Positions 47,560-59,815 of a stretch of 64,000 bases of DNA are shown here, piece after piece (the first letter of the stretch is position 1; the number at the start of each line of letters is the position of its first letter). The translations under genes and the position numbers were made by a program. The notes under the pieces are model-generated. The model had not been told where the DNA came from and ran no database searches. It was given only the letters and a program-made list of their open reading frames with translations. Location of the stretch: contig JAPDOI010000985.1 in assembly GCA_029168955.1 (NCBI GenBank), positions 153,501 to 217,500 on the forward strand, read 5' to 3'. The DNA is from Aplectana chamaeleonis. Taxonomy: Eukaryota; Nematoda; Chromadorea; Rhabditida; Cosmocercidae.

Positions 47560-50500
47560 GCACTGACTTCACTTACTGACTTAATCGGTTGGCTTTCGCC
47601 TGACGCGGTCATTCCGCATCTTCACCGAGTTGTGCCGTCCTAGTAGTCAGCCGTGTCCATTTTTCACGGTCTTCAGCCACAATTTGAACACATTCCATCC
47701 AGCTGTCACTATTTCATTTCCTGCGAAACGAAACATCGCGCCTGAACTGTCTTTCGATGCCGAGTGACTTCAAATCCTCTTTAACCCCATCCGTCCAAAA
47801 CTTTCGCCTACGCCCAGGTGGCCGTTTCCAGACAGGATTTGGAAGCATTCTCGAAGTGTGTTGTACGAGACGATTCTGCGTTCTTCTTAGTATATGCCCG
47901 AGCAGTCGAAGTCGACTTTCCATTGCTGCTTGAGATGGCGTTAGCAGATGCTGGCACCTCCCTCGTGTCAAGCGTTGATGTACTGCGTCGATTTCCTTGT
48001 AAAGGTCTTCGTTATGGCATACACGCGGCCAGAAATATCCAAGCAAACCCCTAAAAAGGTTCCTCTCCGTGCAATCCAACCTTTCCATCTGCGTTTTCGG
48101 TGCTGCCCACGTCTTCGATCCGTACATCATGATAGGGCGAATAGCGGATAGGTAGACGCGCAACTTGACTTCCTTCGCGATGGTGGTAGACCACAAACAC
48201 TTGGTTAGAGAATTAAATGCAGACGTAGCTTTCGCACATCGTCGTCGAATATCCGCTGCATAACTACCATCGTTCTTCACCAAACAGCCCAAATAACAGA
48301 AATCGTCCACTAGTTCGATGCGTTGTCCGTCCACACAAACTCCCGTTGAAGGCCTCTGAGAGACCCACATCTGCTTGCATTTGTCGGGACGAAGACGAAT
48401 TTCGTAGGCTGCGGCATACTTCGAAACGAGGTTCACAATCCTTTGCAGTTTTGCGTTGTTTTCAGCGAATAACACAATGTCGTCGGCGTACTCCAGGTCG
48501 ACAAGGGAGCGTCCTGATGGTGTTAGGATCACATCCGCAGGAAACTGTTCTGCAACTCTACGCATGATGTCATCAAAGGCGAAGTTGAAAAGAAAAGGTC
48601 CTGCAACGGCTCCTTGCCTTACTCTTGTTTTCACTCCGAAAGCTGACGTAAATCCGACAGGTGTACGAACTGCTGCTGTTGTTCCTTTGTTCATGTCCTC
48701 GATTAACCGAACATACTTTTCCGGGACTCCATCTGCTCCCAGAGCATTGAGCAATCGATCACGATGAGGAAAGTCGAACGCGGCTTCAAAGTCTAAAAAA
48801 GCAAGCTGTATTGGCTTCGAATGCCGCTGCCACGATTCAATTACTCTTCTCATGACGAACACTTGGTCGAAGGTCGATCTTTCAGGTCGAAAACCGGCCT
48901 GATCATCTCTGGTCGTTCTTTCACGATGTTTGATAAGTCGCTCGAGAATGATACGTTCTAAAACCTTGTTCATGACACGAAGTAGAGAGATTCCTCTGTA
49001 GTTCTTAGGATCCGTGACGGATAGCTTCTTGTGAAGAGGTACGATGATCGCATGTCTCAACGAAACGGGTATCCTTCCGCTCATCGATATAGCACGGATG
49101 GTGTTGGTCATTTCACGAATCCCAGACGGAGGAAGAGCTTTTAGCATTTCAGCAGTGATGTTGTCATCTCCACCAGCCTTTCCATTCTTCATTTTCCGCA
49201 CACAATCCAAAACTTCAGACTCAGTCGGCGGTTCCTCACTGACATCGTAATGTGCTCTCTGAACATGCGGGACCTCAGGTACTGTGATGGCGCTGGACGA
49301 TTCAGTAGTGAACTGAAATAATCCTTCCACATTGGCAGCGTCGCATGACCAACTGCAACTCCATTGGTAGTGTTCAAGGCAGGAGAACATATCTTCATCT
49401 TCCCGCTATACTGTCGCAGCAACGTGTAGGCTTTCCTCGGATTCTTCTCCTCCCAAGCCTTCTCGAACTCCTTAGCTCTACACGTCCACTCTCGTTCGCG
49501 GTCACTTTGAAGCTGCCGACGCAACTTCCTCCTCAGACGCTTCTCCTCCACGAAGTCTCCTGCAGTTTGGAGAGCACATACTCTGTTGTAGGTGGATGTT
49601 GTTTCTTCTGAGACGTAGGCGAACTTCTTCTTCTTACGCTGTACAACCGTAAGTGCCTCTTTCGAAGCGTATTGGATGCACCTGACAAAAAAATCCACGT
49701 CGCAAAGTTTCTTCTTAGTCCGTACTCCGATGTGAATAGAGACGCGTTGTCGAAAATTCCTTCTGCACTCTTCATCTCTGAGACTTGTCATATCAATCCT
49801 CTGGAGAAGCTGAGCCCCTCGCTTCCTCTTATGAATCCTCGCAGTGAAGTTCAACAGAACAGGACGGTGATCCGAATCGAATGCGACATCCCACACAGCT
49901 CTAGATCTTCGAATGTCCGATACTGGAATATTCCTCGTCAGAACATAGTCGAGCTGTAGTTTCAAAGTTGTCATCTTCCGCTTCCGCTGCTCTTCTGGAG
50001 ATAGCTGGGTTGGTCCCTGCCACGTAAGCTGATGGCGGCGATGATTCCTCTTGAATGTCGGTGCAATAATCAGACCACTGCGTTCACAAAAGTTGACAAG
50101 GCGGTAGCCAATGTCCGATGTTCGCTCCTTTGGGTAGAACCATTTACCGAGTACTTCGGATTCCTGATCAAGTCCCATCTTCGCATTTGCGTCAATCCCC
50201 ACGACAACAGCATGTTGACAAGGTATCCTGGCCAGCAACGTATTGAGTTCCTCATAAAACGCATCCTTTGAATTGTCTTCGGCGGTTTCAGTGGGCGCAT
50301 GAGCACTCACTATCCACAGATTGAATCCTCTGTGATCCCGCAGTCGTACGAATGCATTCCGACACGACGTTGAGCCGAACTCCTTGACCATACCATTGAA
50401 ATCCTTCCTTACAGCTATTGCACAGCCTCCCACTCTCTAATCGTCAGCGTTACCGCAGTAGATGGTGGAATCTCCGACGCTGACGACGGGTCTATCCTTG

Positions 50501-50760
50501 AGGCGGGTTTCATGCAAAGCAGTAAACGGTGCATGGAAATAGCTCAGAAGTCTGGATAGCGCAGTTTTTTGGATATCACTCGACAGCGATCGACAGTTCA
50601 GGGTGGCGAAACTGTGGCTTGTGGCCAAAGACTCCATGAACTCCTTAGGTACGGATCCTAAGGTGTTATGGACCAGAGGCCTTAGTGTGCCGGACGGCGA
50701 CACCTTTATGCAATGTGCGGGAAACTTTCGCGATATAGTTGTGCACGCCATATCGCTCGA
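47560..50760 (-). mobile_element. RTE-type non-LTR retrotransposon, nearly intact
   Basis: A single long reading frame (minus strand) for endonuclease, linker, reverse transcriptase and C-terminal region, followed by a short 3' end with TAAGTCAGTAAGTGAAGTC (about 47560-47590), like the short repeat tails of RTE elements. Total about 3.1 kb. The 5' limit is a guess. Confidence 0.9.
47609..50637 (-). pseudogene. RTE polyprotein: endonuclease and reverse transcriptase
   Basis: I place the start at the ATG at 50635-50637, before ESLATSHSFATLNCRSL. The endonuclease carries LNCRSL, the HETRLKDR site, GIDANAKMG, LQLDYVL and SDHRPVLLNF. The reverse transcriptase has FLDFEAAFD (motif A), RQGAVAGPFLFNFA (motif B) and LEYADDIVLF (catalytic motif C), all with intact catalytic residues. 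The C-terminal region (RPIMMYGSKTW, GHILRR, RPPGRRRKFW) ends at AEDREKW...LGEDAE before the stop at 47609. Expected length is about 1,010 residues. Lesions: TAG at 50437-50439 before VGGCAIAVRKD, a frame change near 49290 between NRPAPS and ITVPEVP, and TGA at 47714-47716 where tryptophan is expected. With so few lesions, this is probably one of the youngest elements of the window. Overlapping plus-strand open frames are shadows. Confidence 0.92.
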
Positions 50761-51038
50761 ACGTTCCCTGTGTACACTCAAACGTCTGCTGGGTTCAGTA
50801 GAAGCAGGGGCACCAACGAGCAGGTACCAACAGACTTGTATACACACCCCCCCCCCATTTGGCACTGTTGCTACGTACAGCGGCCAGATCATAATAACAA
50901 ATTTTAAGGAAAGAGGGTCAGTCCTATTCGGCTTAAAGTTCACGATGATTTTCATTGCAGAGTTTCTGACATAAAATAATGCGTTGGACATCATGTATTA
51001 CCGAAATCCCGAAGAATGGGCGAAACCAAATTTGAGTG

Positions 51039-51153
51039 AAATCATTTTCTGGCCTGGATTAGTTGCCCGGCAGGACGAACGAGTTGTCACCAGTAAATCA
51101 TTTTCTGGCCTGGATTAGTTGTCCGGTAGGACGAACGAGTTGTCACCAGTAAA
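51039..51153. repeat. Two-copy 56-bp tandem repeat
   Basis: AAATCATTTTCTGGCCTGGA ... CACCAGT occurs twice in a row with two or three differences. 50761-51038 shows nothing else. Confidence 0.85.
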
Positions 51154-51313
51154 TAACGAGGTCAATCGAGACTGGATGAGTATATTATGCGAAACAGTAT
51201 AAGTTAGAATCCAAGCGAAAGAAAGAAGAGATTTTCAGAAAACAGGTCTTCGGAAGGTTCCTTTGTCTTGTAACAAACAGCTCCTCCGACAAGGGAAAGC
51301 ATTTCAGCAGAAA

Positions 51314-51405
51314 ATCGGTATACGGCTTCGAGGAGCCGAACAGTTTCTATGCTAATCATATTTTTGCATAGGAGCCGTTTGGTTCCCCGAAGCTGTATAC
51401 CGAGC
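51314..51405. repeat. Short foldback
   Basis: TCGGTATACGGCTTCGAGGA is mirrored by TCCCCGAAGCTGTATACCGA, with a GCATA-centred loop; arms about 40 bp. No target duplication seen. Confidence 0.75.
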
Positions 51406-51419
51406 CGATATTATTGGGT

Positions 51420-53910
51420 TGTGCCTGCATGCCATAACTGCGCAACGACGGGAACTTTGTCCGATGATTCCTTCGACTTTAAGACATAAATTCGAGATAT
51501 GGAATTTCTATACTCAGCAAAAAAAATCTACCAGAAATCCTAAAAAATCGAGTGCTTTACCACTCCTTTCTGGCGGAATTTCTCCCAAAAGGATTCGTAA
51601 TTTACTCGTAATTTGGTAGAATTTTCTCGTAATCTGCCAGAAATCTCCAGTATTCTGCCAGAATTTATACCAAAACCGCTAGTTATTGATATGAGTTATA
51701 CAACCTTGATACATACAGTCATACTCATGTACAACTGTACGTACAAACAAAATTTTCGGGCTCTCACCCACCTGTCCGCTACGACAGTACAGGAGTCCAT
51801 CGAACCTAGTATCAGGCTGTTTATAGGTCCCATCTATCACCTCCAAAGTTGGGGGTATCAGCCAACTTTTGACATGGATAAACGGGGCAGCGTATGTGCT
51901 GTGGGTCAACAAAGTCATTCAACATGGGCGATCAGCAGCCCTGTCCAACAGCAGTGCGCTATCAATGGGGCCGTTTCAGAAAGTAAAGTGCAAGAGCACA
52001 CCTTACAATAAGGAGTCTGGGGGATTCAATATCGTGTTATATCTTACCCTAGTTTATAATTACTCACTGGTTAGTAGTATAAAGTCACTGTACTTGAACC
52101 TTTGTTCTGACTTCGTTTTTTTTTCTTGAAGTTTCAACACGATTTTTTCTGATGTGACAACGTCAGACCTACACCCTCAAACAGAAATCTGGAAAATGTC
52201 TGCATCAAAAACCCAGTCTTAACTTAACCTCAAAAGCAGCGTCTAGGTGAAGCTTCTCGAGAATGTAGAACATGGGGCGAAGAACCATGGGAATCCCAAT
52301 TCTAAAAGAACAATAATCTTTAGGGATTTTCTCAAACAAAACCGAGACAGGTCTTAGCAAAAACATTTGGTAACCAAAATTTATCACCGAAGCTAGTGTT
52401 TTCTCAGAAATACTTTCATGAAATTTTGTTTGGAATTTGTGAACCATTTTTGCAAATTGTTTACTACCGCTGTTTTTGCACTACGGGGCAGAATCTAGCT
52501 GTAAAAATATTTATGTGAGGCATTATGATATATTCTCCCTTTATTGAACTCTGAGTTGGCGATAAAAACGATTTTTGAGCTCTCTTCATGAAAGTGGTGG
52601 ATGGTAATTACAAAAGTAAAATTGAGTGAAAACAAAAGATATTTTTTAGGAATAACGCACAAAAACAAGTTAGGACTGTTAATTACTGGTGTCCACACGC
52701 ACCTCTAACTAACGAGATTTTCATGAAGGCTTGTCAATACGCGATTTATTTAGCTCCTGAAGTAGTGAGTAGTCTCTTTAATTGCCCAGCAATTACTTTA
52801 GAAGCGAAATGGTAAACGGCAAAACAGGCATTTATGGAAATCTCAATAATTTGGGGCGGGTGGACACCAAGCAAACATTTGTTCCTAATCGTTTTTTCTC
52901 CCACTTTTTTTTTTACTTTTGTGATGGCCAGCTCTACCTTCTCACGAGAACAGCACAAGAACCTTTTTTTTGTCTTTGAGTCAACCTAGAGTTTTGTCTT
53001 TGAGAACCCCGTCTTTAAGTCATTTATCAATCGCCTTTCCAGAAATCGTTTTTTGTCTCTGAAAAGTTTAGTTTTTTTACGATTAAAAAAACATAATACA
53101 AACACAATCTGCTCGTAAAACCTAAGTTTGAATCAACAAAATCACCGATCCAATCTTCGGTTGAAATCATTTGTCGGGAAAAAAACTTGAGAAATGAATA
53201 GAAACATTTCTTTTCAAGAAAAGCAGGTTGTTAACTTTTCGACACCCTATTAAAAGCTTTCAATACTGTTTTCCTAGGGTACATATGCTTTCAGTTTTGC
53301 AAAGGCGTCACAGATAGTAAGCTAGGCGGCGCTGGGTGTAGGTATAATCGTTCTTTAGACGGCGGGCAGCCGCGTCGAGTCCAGGAATGCGCGTGTCGAG
53401 CACGTGGGCTGGCGCCGTCATGGGAAAAACTATCGATATGGCGCAGCTTTTTTATTTTCCCTCGGCCAGCACTCCTTCCTCATCTCTCGTTTTCCGTTCT
53501 TTCCTTTCCATCCTCTTTCCTCTCATTTTATATATCAAAATATTTTCAAAAATTGGAAGTATTTTTCTTTATCTTCCACTTTTCGGACGATATTTATTTC
53601 ATTTTTTATTATTATTTTGAAAGCGTCAGTGATTTAGGGAATTTCTTTTTAGCTACGATTTCTAAACCTTTCTCAATTTAACCCGGCTCTGGTCATGCTG
53701 CATGCTGGGGAAAGACTATTTGTTCAATTCTAACTGAGTTGTGTGTGTTTCGAGGGAGATGAAAACAAACTTCCGATTAAAAGTTTAAAAAATGAATTCA
53801 AATTTATAAAAACAGACCTATAAAAAACGTTGAAGTTGCGATCAAAATTTCCAAATTTTGATTCCTGTGCAACTTCATAAAGCCTGAAAGATAAAATTAT
53901 GATTTAAAAT
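51420..53910. other. No recognisable gene
   Basis: Minus-strand frames at 52205-52447 and 52746-52958 are open but without motif. 51520-51670 has loosely repeated TCTGCCAGAAAT words. No tandem array, transposon end or RNA gene could be supported. Confidence 0.35.
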
Positions 53911-53917
53911 GCTAACC

Positions 53918-54107
53918 ATGAAGTCCTGCACACCTGTTCTGATAATCTGCACACTTTCTGAGAAATCCTACACACTTCCTGTGAGCACCTACACACATTC
54001 TGTGAGGTCCTGCACACTTTCTGTGAAGTCCTGCACACTTCCTGTGAGCACCTACACACTTTTTGTGAGGCCCTGCACACTTTCTGTGAGGTCCTGCACA
54101 CTTCGTA
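53918..54107. repeat. 21-bp minisatellite
   Basis: About nine units of TGTGAGGTCCTGCACACTTT plus C, with variants. Frames on both strands stay open for 7-residue repeats (such as CRTSQKV) and are artefacts. Confidence 0.9.
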
Positions 54108-54109
54108 AA

Positions 54110-54984
54110 TAGCTTTTATCTATCTGTGGAGCGTTTTTCCCACTTTTCCCGTCATGTCAACTCTACCCGTGGACCAAGTACTAGTTTTTGCCTATAGTCT
54201 CAGAATTGAAGATTTTCCTGAACAATGCTCTTAGGTGAAAGTTCTAAGAGGGCACTCATCACACATTCTACCCAACAAATTGTTTTCCTGGGATGTAATA
54301 GACAATAAAATCTCTTATTCTGCTACTAGAGAAGTGGTGAAGAACGGATGTTGCGTTGAACATCTCCGATGGAGGAAGAGCAGCTAATGCAGAGCGGAAA
54401 TCGTGCACATCAGCACAAACTCTCAGATAAACACGAAACGGGGAGGTTCAATTTCATGCAATTCCGATAACTTACTTCAAGATGGGAACGACCTCGATTT
54501 TCGTGTTCTTTTTCTAGAAGAAGGCCAGCGAAAAGCTGGCTAACAGCAGCACTAGAACCCTGTCTGACGACTTTTGACTACTCATGTTCTCCAATAGGCA
54601 AACCTAGTATACTAACAACAACCTTGTCATTGATACGGCAGTCGCCGGTCGACGCCGGTTGTCAATTTTCTTCTCCGAACGAAGGCAGTAATCGCTTGGC
54701 TCCGGTGAACGAAGGGGGCCCTTTTCACCAATCATGCGTTGTATTCGTTTGGCCTCACGCCATACCCTTAAAAATAGAATTTACGATCAGAACAGCCTAA
54801 GAGTTCTGACCAGAAACGGAAAGCTCCGGGGCCCACTGCAACAACAAGTTTGAAAAAGCGGTTGAAAGAAAACCCGAAGTAGCTGTATACTGCTTTATAC
54901 TTCAATGTAGACCGCGCTCCCCGCCTACTTACAGCAAACGCGGCAGGCACACCGACAAGCGACGCTGCCAGCTCGCCGAGTTCT
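54110..54984. other. No recognisable feature
   Basis: No domain-bearing frame, array or transposon end could be supported. Confidence 0.35.
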
Positions 54985-55186
54985 ATCTGAAGCAGGAATG
55001 AGCGGAATTCCGACTTCCGATTTCCAATATCTGATTTCCCCGGGTTTTTAGGCCTCGGAGTTCCGCTTTCCGATTTCCGAAAAATGGGTGCGGAAATCGG
55101 AACAAAATGCTGAAATAATCCTAATATGCAGAAACTGACAGAAGTTGACGAGTTGAGACCATTCAACTTCTTTCGAGCCTTACTGA

Positions 55187-55721
55187 AGGCAGTGTTCACG
55201 ATAAAAACGTATTCTAATCTTCTGTGTTTTTGACCAGGTAAAACCAGGAAGTGAACATTATGAGGGGAAACCCCCATGAAACTCTTCATTATCGAAGAGA
55301 AAAACCGTCCAAATAAATCTCTGAAATATTTAATTTAGCCTGTTCGGTGTGTTCCGGGGCAGTGCGGACTTTGAACAATCCAGACGTCGGAAATGGTTTT
55401 GCGCTTCGAAATTTTTGAGTAGTTCACTTTGTTTTTTTTTTCTTGTAGCGAAAACCCTTCAATAGTGACACTGTTCAATGCATATGCTTGGATGTTAGAA
55501 TCTTATGTAATAAAGAGTGATCAGAAATCCGGCAACTGTTATTCTGGTGAAACGAAAGGTGGACAACTGTTATATGGCGTGGGCGTGGTGATTCAATGGA
55601 TCTGCTGGTCCACGGAATTTTCGCCCACTTCCTAGCCATTTTCATCGTACATGTATCCTTATTCTACTAAGAGGGACCCTTACGTTGCCGCTCAAAAGCT
55701 TTTTCATCGTGAACACTGCCT
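55187..55721. mobile_element. TTAA-type MITE inside hAT-A copy 2
   Basis: AGGCAGTGTTCACGATAAA and CATCGTGAACACTGCCT are the ends, flanked by CTGA and TTGA, probably worn TTAA. Copy 1 of hAT-A lacks it, showing that it inserted after the composite was copied. The interior shares the segment found at 33900 and 25990. Confidence 0.8.
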
Positions 55722-56163
55722 TTGACGCAACTCAATTTTTATGGGATCCGGGGTGATTGAAATTTTAGAATTAGTTGGTCCTTAGTCGTTCAACCAGCTG
55801 AAGCCCTCACTAGTCGTTGATCCTTAGCCGCTAGAAATCTAGACTTTCGCAATAAGCACTGCAAAGGTTAAAAAATTCCAGGATTTCTTAGATTTATTTC
55901 TTTAGATAACGTACGATTAACTGAATCGCTCCAGCCGCGAAGCGGCTGGAGAAGTTTGGTTTTGCCCGGGACTTGGGATCACTTAGAATTCTGTAAAGTA
56001 GTTAATAAAACCTGTTAAACAAATTCTCCAGAGATTTCCATCGGGATATAGGTGAGAGAGTCCAGGAGGCACATGCTGACAAAATTTGAGCCAAATCGGT
56101 TTAAAACTAACAAAGTTAGATCGGCGAATCCTTATCAAAAATTCTTGTTGTGCGCCTGTTACT

Positions 56164-56357
56164 GCTTCGTCCTTCGTCCTTCGTCCTTCGTCCTTCGTCC
56201 TTCGTCCTTCGTCCTTCGTCCTTCGTCCTTCGTCCTTCGTCCTTCGTCCTTCGTCCTTCGTCCTTCGTCCTTCGTCCTTCGTCCTTCGTCCTTCGTCCTT
56301 CGTCCTTCGTCCTTCGTCCTTCGTCCTTCGTCCTTCGTCCTTCGTCCTTCGTGCTTC
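56164..56357. repeat. (CTTCGTC)n heptamer array, about 28 units
   Basis: Almost perfect tandem CTTCGTC. Since seven is not a multiple of three, all three frames of each strand encode the same 7-residue repeats (SFVLRPS or RRTKDEG); these frames are artefacts. It is not the TTAGGC nematode telomere repeat. Confidence 0.95.
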
Positions 56358-56390
56358 GTGTTCGTGCTTCCTCGTGCGTTACGCACCCCT

Positions 56391-56925
56391 TATTACTGCT
56401 TATCATATAAAGTGATTTTATCAGTTGGTAGATCAAATCGCTAGAGCACGTTGTAGGCTGTACTTCTCGATGGGAAGGGACAAGGAAAGTGATTAACAAG
56501 TTTGTTACTTACTGTTTAACATTAACTACTTCACCTATTACTGCTTATCATAACAAGTGATATTATCAGTTGGTAGGTCAAATCGCTAAAACATGTACTT
56601 TTTCGTAGAGAAGGGACAGGGGAAGTTACTAACAAGTCTGTGACTTACTGTTTACCTTTTCCTATTTTTTACTGCTTATCATATCAAGTGATATTATCAG
56701 TTGGTGATCAAATCGCTAAAACACGTACTTTTTCGTAGAGAAGGGACAGGGGAAGTGACTAGCAAGTCTGTGACTTACTGTTTGCCATTGATTCCTATTT
56801 TTACTGCTTATCATATCAAGTGATATTATCAGTTGGTAGATCAAATCGATAAAACACGTTGTAGGCTGTACTTTTTCGTAGGGTAGGAACAGGGGAAGTG
56901 ACTAAAAAGTTTGTTACTTTTTGAT
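56391..56925. repeat. Four tandem units of about 135 bp
   Basis: Each unit contains TACTGCTTATCATATCAAGT, TATTATCAGTTGGT, GATCAAATCGCTAAAACACG and a GGGACAGGGGAAGTGACTA stretch, beginning near 56393, 56537, 56671 and 56802. Units 2 and 3 lack the TTGTAGGCTG insert present in units 1 and 4. Confidence 0.9.
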
Positions 56926-57116
56926 AACGTCATCAAAGTGCATGGGGCATGTGATGACGTCATCAGGACGTCGACGAAAGAGAGTCGCGCGTCATTTGTA
57001 GCGCGCGCAACAAGTCAATTACTTACTGATTGTCATATCAATCCATGCTATTTGGAAAATATTGAAGGTTTTCAGAGATATTACTTCGTAATATCAAGAA
57101 AAAGTGAACAATTCTA

Positions 57117-57722
57117 TCAAAAAGGGGTCTTCCAAGCGAAAGAGGTTTGGTTCGCGTCAGAAACGTTCCAACAAAAAGTGAACAATAGGCAAGTAGAATG
57201 GGGAGAGTCAACAAAAAGTGAAAAATACCCTCTGAGACTGATTTTCTTGGCCTATACTTTTTAACAGCGAAAACAAACCGTTGTGGTATTTTACGAGGAA
57301 GAGTTAAGTGTCTTCCGGAAAAAGGGCTTCTATTCGTTACACGAAATTTTACGGGAATACTCTTGCTCAATGCTGTAATTCTATTCTAAAGTTTCGCTTT
57401 TCCTTACAGCTAGACCTAACCGTCTGTATAGGTCTTTACGACATCATCTTCTATTCTGATGGTAAGTATAAGGTTTGCATGCACATACCTTTTAACGGTT
57501 CTCGCGTAGTCAGGACTATTTTTGGAACCACAAAGTGCTTCCGTGTAGAACACCGCAACGATTTGTTTTCGCTGTTAAGAAGTATAGGCCAAGAAAATCA
57601 GTCTCAGAGGGTATTGTTCACTTTTTGTTGACTCTCCCCATTCTACTTGCCTATTGTTCACTTTTTGTTGGAACGTTTCTGACGCGAACCAAACCTCTTT
57701 CGCTTGGAAGACCCCTTTTTGA
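57117..57722. mobile_element. Foldback element with TA on both sides, 606 bp
   Basis: Arms of about 180 bp (57117-57295 and 57540-57722) start TCAAAAAGGGGTCTTCCAAG and are mirror images with few differences. TA stands outside both (57115-57116, 57723-57724). The centre has no open frame with a known motif. Either a Tc1/mariner-type MITE or the structured end of the larger insertion. Confidence 0.75.
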
Positions 57723-57875
57723 TAGATGATTATTGTGACCTGCAGGCAGTTCTCGACATTATATAATTCAATGGTGACTTCGCAAGACGTCTTATGTAGT
57801 TTATGCTTCGTTTCACCGGATGCAGTGAAGGCGACCTGTAGACACCTCAAATCGTTGTAGAGTTCGCGCAGTCAT

Positions 57876-58060
57876 TTTAGTCTAATGGTTGGACGGGGCT
57901 GCAGCGGTAGATCACCCTTCGTGAATCGAAACCCCATTCTTCAGTGAGGCCGCCAAACCCGCACGGCAGGCCGCCTGCTCCATGCGTCAGACTGAAATGA
58001 AAACGGAAACCATACCCGTCACGTCGGGGCGATTGAATACGGTTACCGATTGGCTTCGCG
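57876..58060 (+). repeat. SINE-like dispersed repeat
   Basis: TAGTCTAATGG near 57882 fits the pol III A box fully; GAATCGAAACC about 34 bases further fits the B box only in part. The same sequence occurs at 16394-16560. I call this SINE-like rather than a tRNA gene. Confidence 0.45.
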
Positions 58061-58084
58061 GCTGAACTGTGCTTGCTGCCTCTA

Positions 58085-58560
58085 AGAGTTTTGATCAAAA
58101 AACAGCCGCAAAATGCCTGCTTGCCGCGTAATAGCCGCGAAAACGCCGACATATACTGCTCGCCGCGAATTTGCCGCAAAATAGCCGAGAAATAGCCGCG
58201 AAACAGCCAAGAAATAATGCTCTCCGGATACGACACGTTTCAGAGTCATGTTTCAGATTTCAACACCTCCGTCGGCTCAATTACCCGAAATTGAGGCACT
58301 CGAACCTCGCTTGGCCTCTGGAGGCCCCGCCCAACCGCTGGCCGCCCTGGATGGCGGCTCGGCGAGCCGACAATAGCTGCTTCTTGGGTACTTTTGGTTA
58401 CATCTCGTTAGTTCTCGGTTATTCCTCGGCTATTTCTTGTCCGTTCCGGGAAAAGCCGTGAAATAACCGCAAAATCACCAAGAAATAGCCCACTAGGAAC
58501 CACTGCGGAGCCTGGTGGGCTATTTGTCGGGTATTTCGCGGCTATTTCCCGTCTAAAACT
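58085..58560. repeat. AAATAGCCGCG repeats, partly inverted
   Basis: AAATAGCCGCGAAACAGCC-type words cluster at 58100-58215 and 58450-58490, while the reverse form (TCGCGGCTATTTC) occurs at 58420-58440 and 58520-58550. The same words occur near 23515-23590. Confidence 0.6.
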
Positions 58561-59620
58561 CTCAGAGGTGACGGGACTTTTTGCAAGGAAATGGCGCCAC
58601 ATGAAAACTGATGCGTTTCGTGCACATCTTGAACTACTAACAGTCGTCTCCGCATAAGTTATCCAGTCGAACGACTGATTCGAAATATCTAATTTCAAAT
58701 ATTGTGGAACGTTCCCTGCATATAGCTATGAACGGCTTACACAAGATATATTTCTGAACAAACTTTTTTGAGTTCTTGAATACGACTGACTAATAATCCC
58801 TGGTTTGTTAGTGGTTGCGGCTCTCAGTCACAACAGCGACAAACCAGGTCTGAAGAAGGTGCTATGCACTGAAAGCTAACCAGAGAGCAGAAGTTAAAGA
58901 AGGAAGTTTTGCGAGTTTTTTTCTAAGACACTATTTCTCGACGAACTTTTGCAGATTTTGAGCTTCTTTTGGGAAATAAACATTTAAATCTGTAGAATGT
59001 TCACAGAATGGTCCTATGGAACTGTTCCAGCTGTACAAATTCTCAGGGACCATCGAAATTTTTGAGGGCTCTTCGAGACAAGGTCTAAAGATCACTATTT
59101 CAGGGGTGAAGCGCTTTTGTTAAGCTCCAAAGCGACGCCGCGCTAGCTGCGTGACGTTGTGTTTGTGCCATAATATTGATATCCAAGGCTTTAGAAGCCA
59201 TTTTGTTAGAAAAAAAGTAATGGCTGTAGGTTATGAGAATCTTGCACGACATACGTGTGTACAGTTTGCACGGATCGCACTGATACGTACTTTTCGTTCC
59301 CAGTTGTAGGTTAGCGCAAACTCGGTGCATGTATTTTTAACACATGACACCGAGTTTGTGCCAACTTTAATTAGCGAACTAAAAGTATCAGGACGATCCC
59401 TCCTGCATGTATATGTCCCGAACAACCGAAATATGGGTCAAAGTTGGTGTGATCCCTCCACTGGGGAGCGATACTAGTAAGTATTATTCTTATTAGGAAT
59501 CTCTGAATTGCTTACGGAAATCTTTCATTGCTTTAGTCGTTGGTCGTTCGAAGTAGCACCGAAAAAACCCCGGTAGTCGTTAAAGCTCTTAGTCTCTAGT
59601 CGCAATTACGCACATCCCTG

Positions 59621-59815
59621 ATGGGATTCCCATGGGATCAGAAATTTGATTCGAAATGGTCTAGGGTCCAGGATGGAATGGCAATGCTTTCTAACCCGAG
59701 GGTGAAGGACATATTTTTCGATGCCAGAGGCAAGTATACTTTATTCCAATGTCACATTCCGGTTTCCGCAATTTTTCGGCTTCGGAATTCCGCTTTCCGA
59801 TTTCCGAAAAATTGA
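59621..59815 (+). pseudogene. hAT transposase fragment in hAT-A copy 2
   Basis: The frame reads AMLSNPRVKDIFFDARG, the decayed counterpart of VVLDPRFKDTFFDASS in copy 1. It sits in the same position between the right end of hAT-B and the right end of hAT-A. Confidence 0.6.

Larger units (their letters stand above)
55927..57724. mobile_element. Insertion absent from hAT copy 1, tandem-repeat-rich
   Basis: Copy 1 reads straight through here (CGAATGATGATCGTGACCTG near 41432). In copy 2 about 1.8 kb lies between CTGAAT and GATGATTATTGTGACC. One edge has a perfect 10-bp-stem hairpin (55929-55951, CTCCAGCCGC/GAA/GCGGCTGGAG); the other edge is TTTTTGATA. Inside are a heptamer array, four units of about 135 bp and a 606-bp foldback. 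The hairpin near one end plus central satellites recalls Helitron-related elements, but the ends do not show TC and CTRR, and no transposase is visible. Confidence 0.5.

Noticed and set aside
47818..50974. Plus-strand frames over the RTE element
   Set aside because: They are shadows of the minus-strand polyprotein.
56164..56357. Telomere repeat or repeat-protein gene
   Set aside because: The unit CTTCGTC is not TTAGGC. The open frames in all six phases follow from a stop-free 7-bp unit.
55927..57724. A canonical Helitron
   Set aside because: The edges do not give 5'-TC and CTRR-3' between A and T, and no Rep/helicase is present; only a loose resemblance remains.
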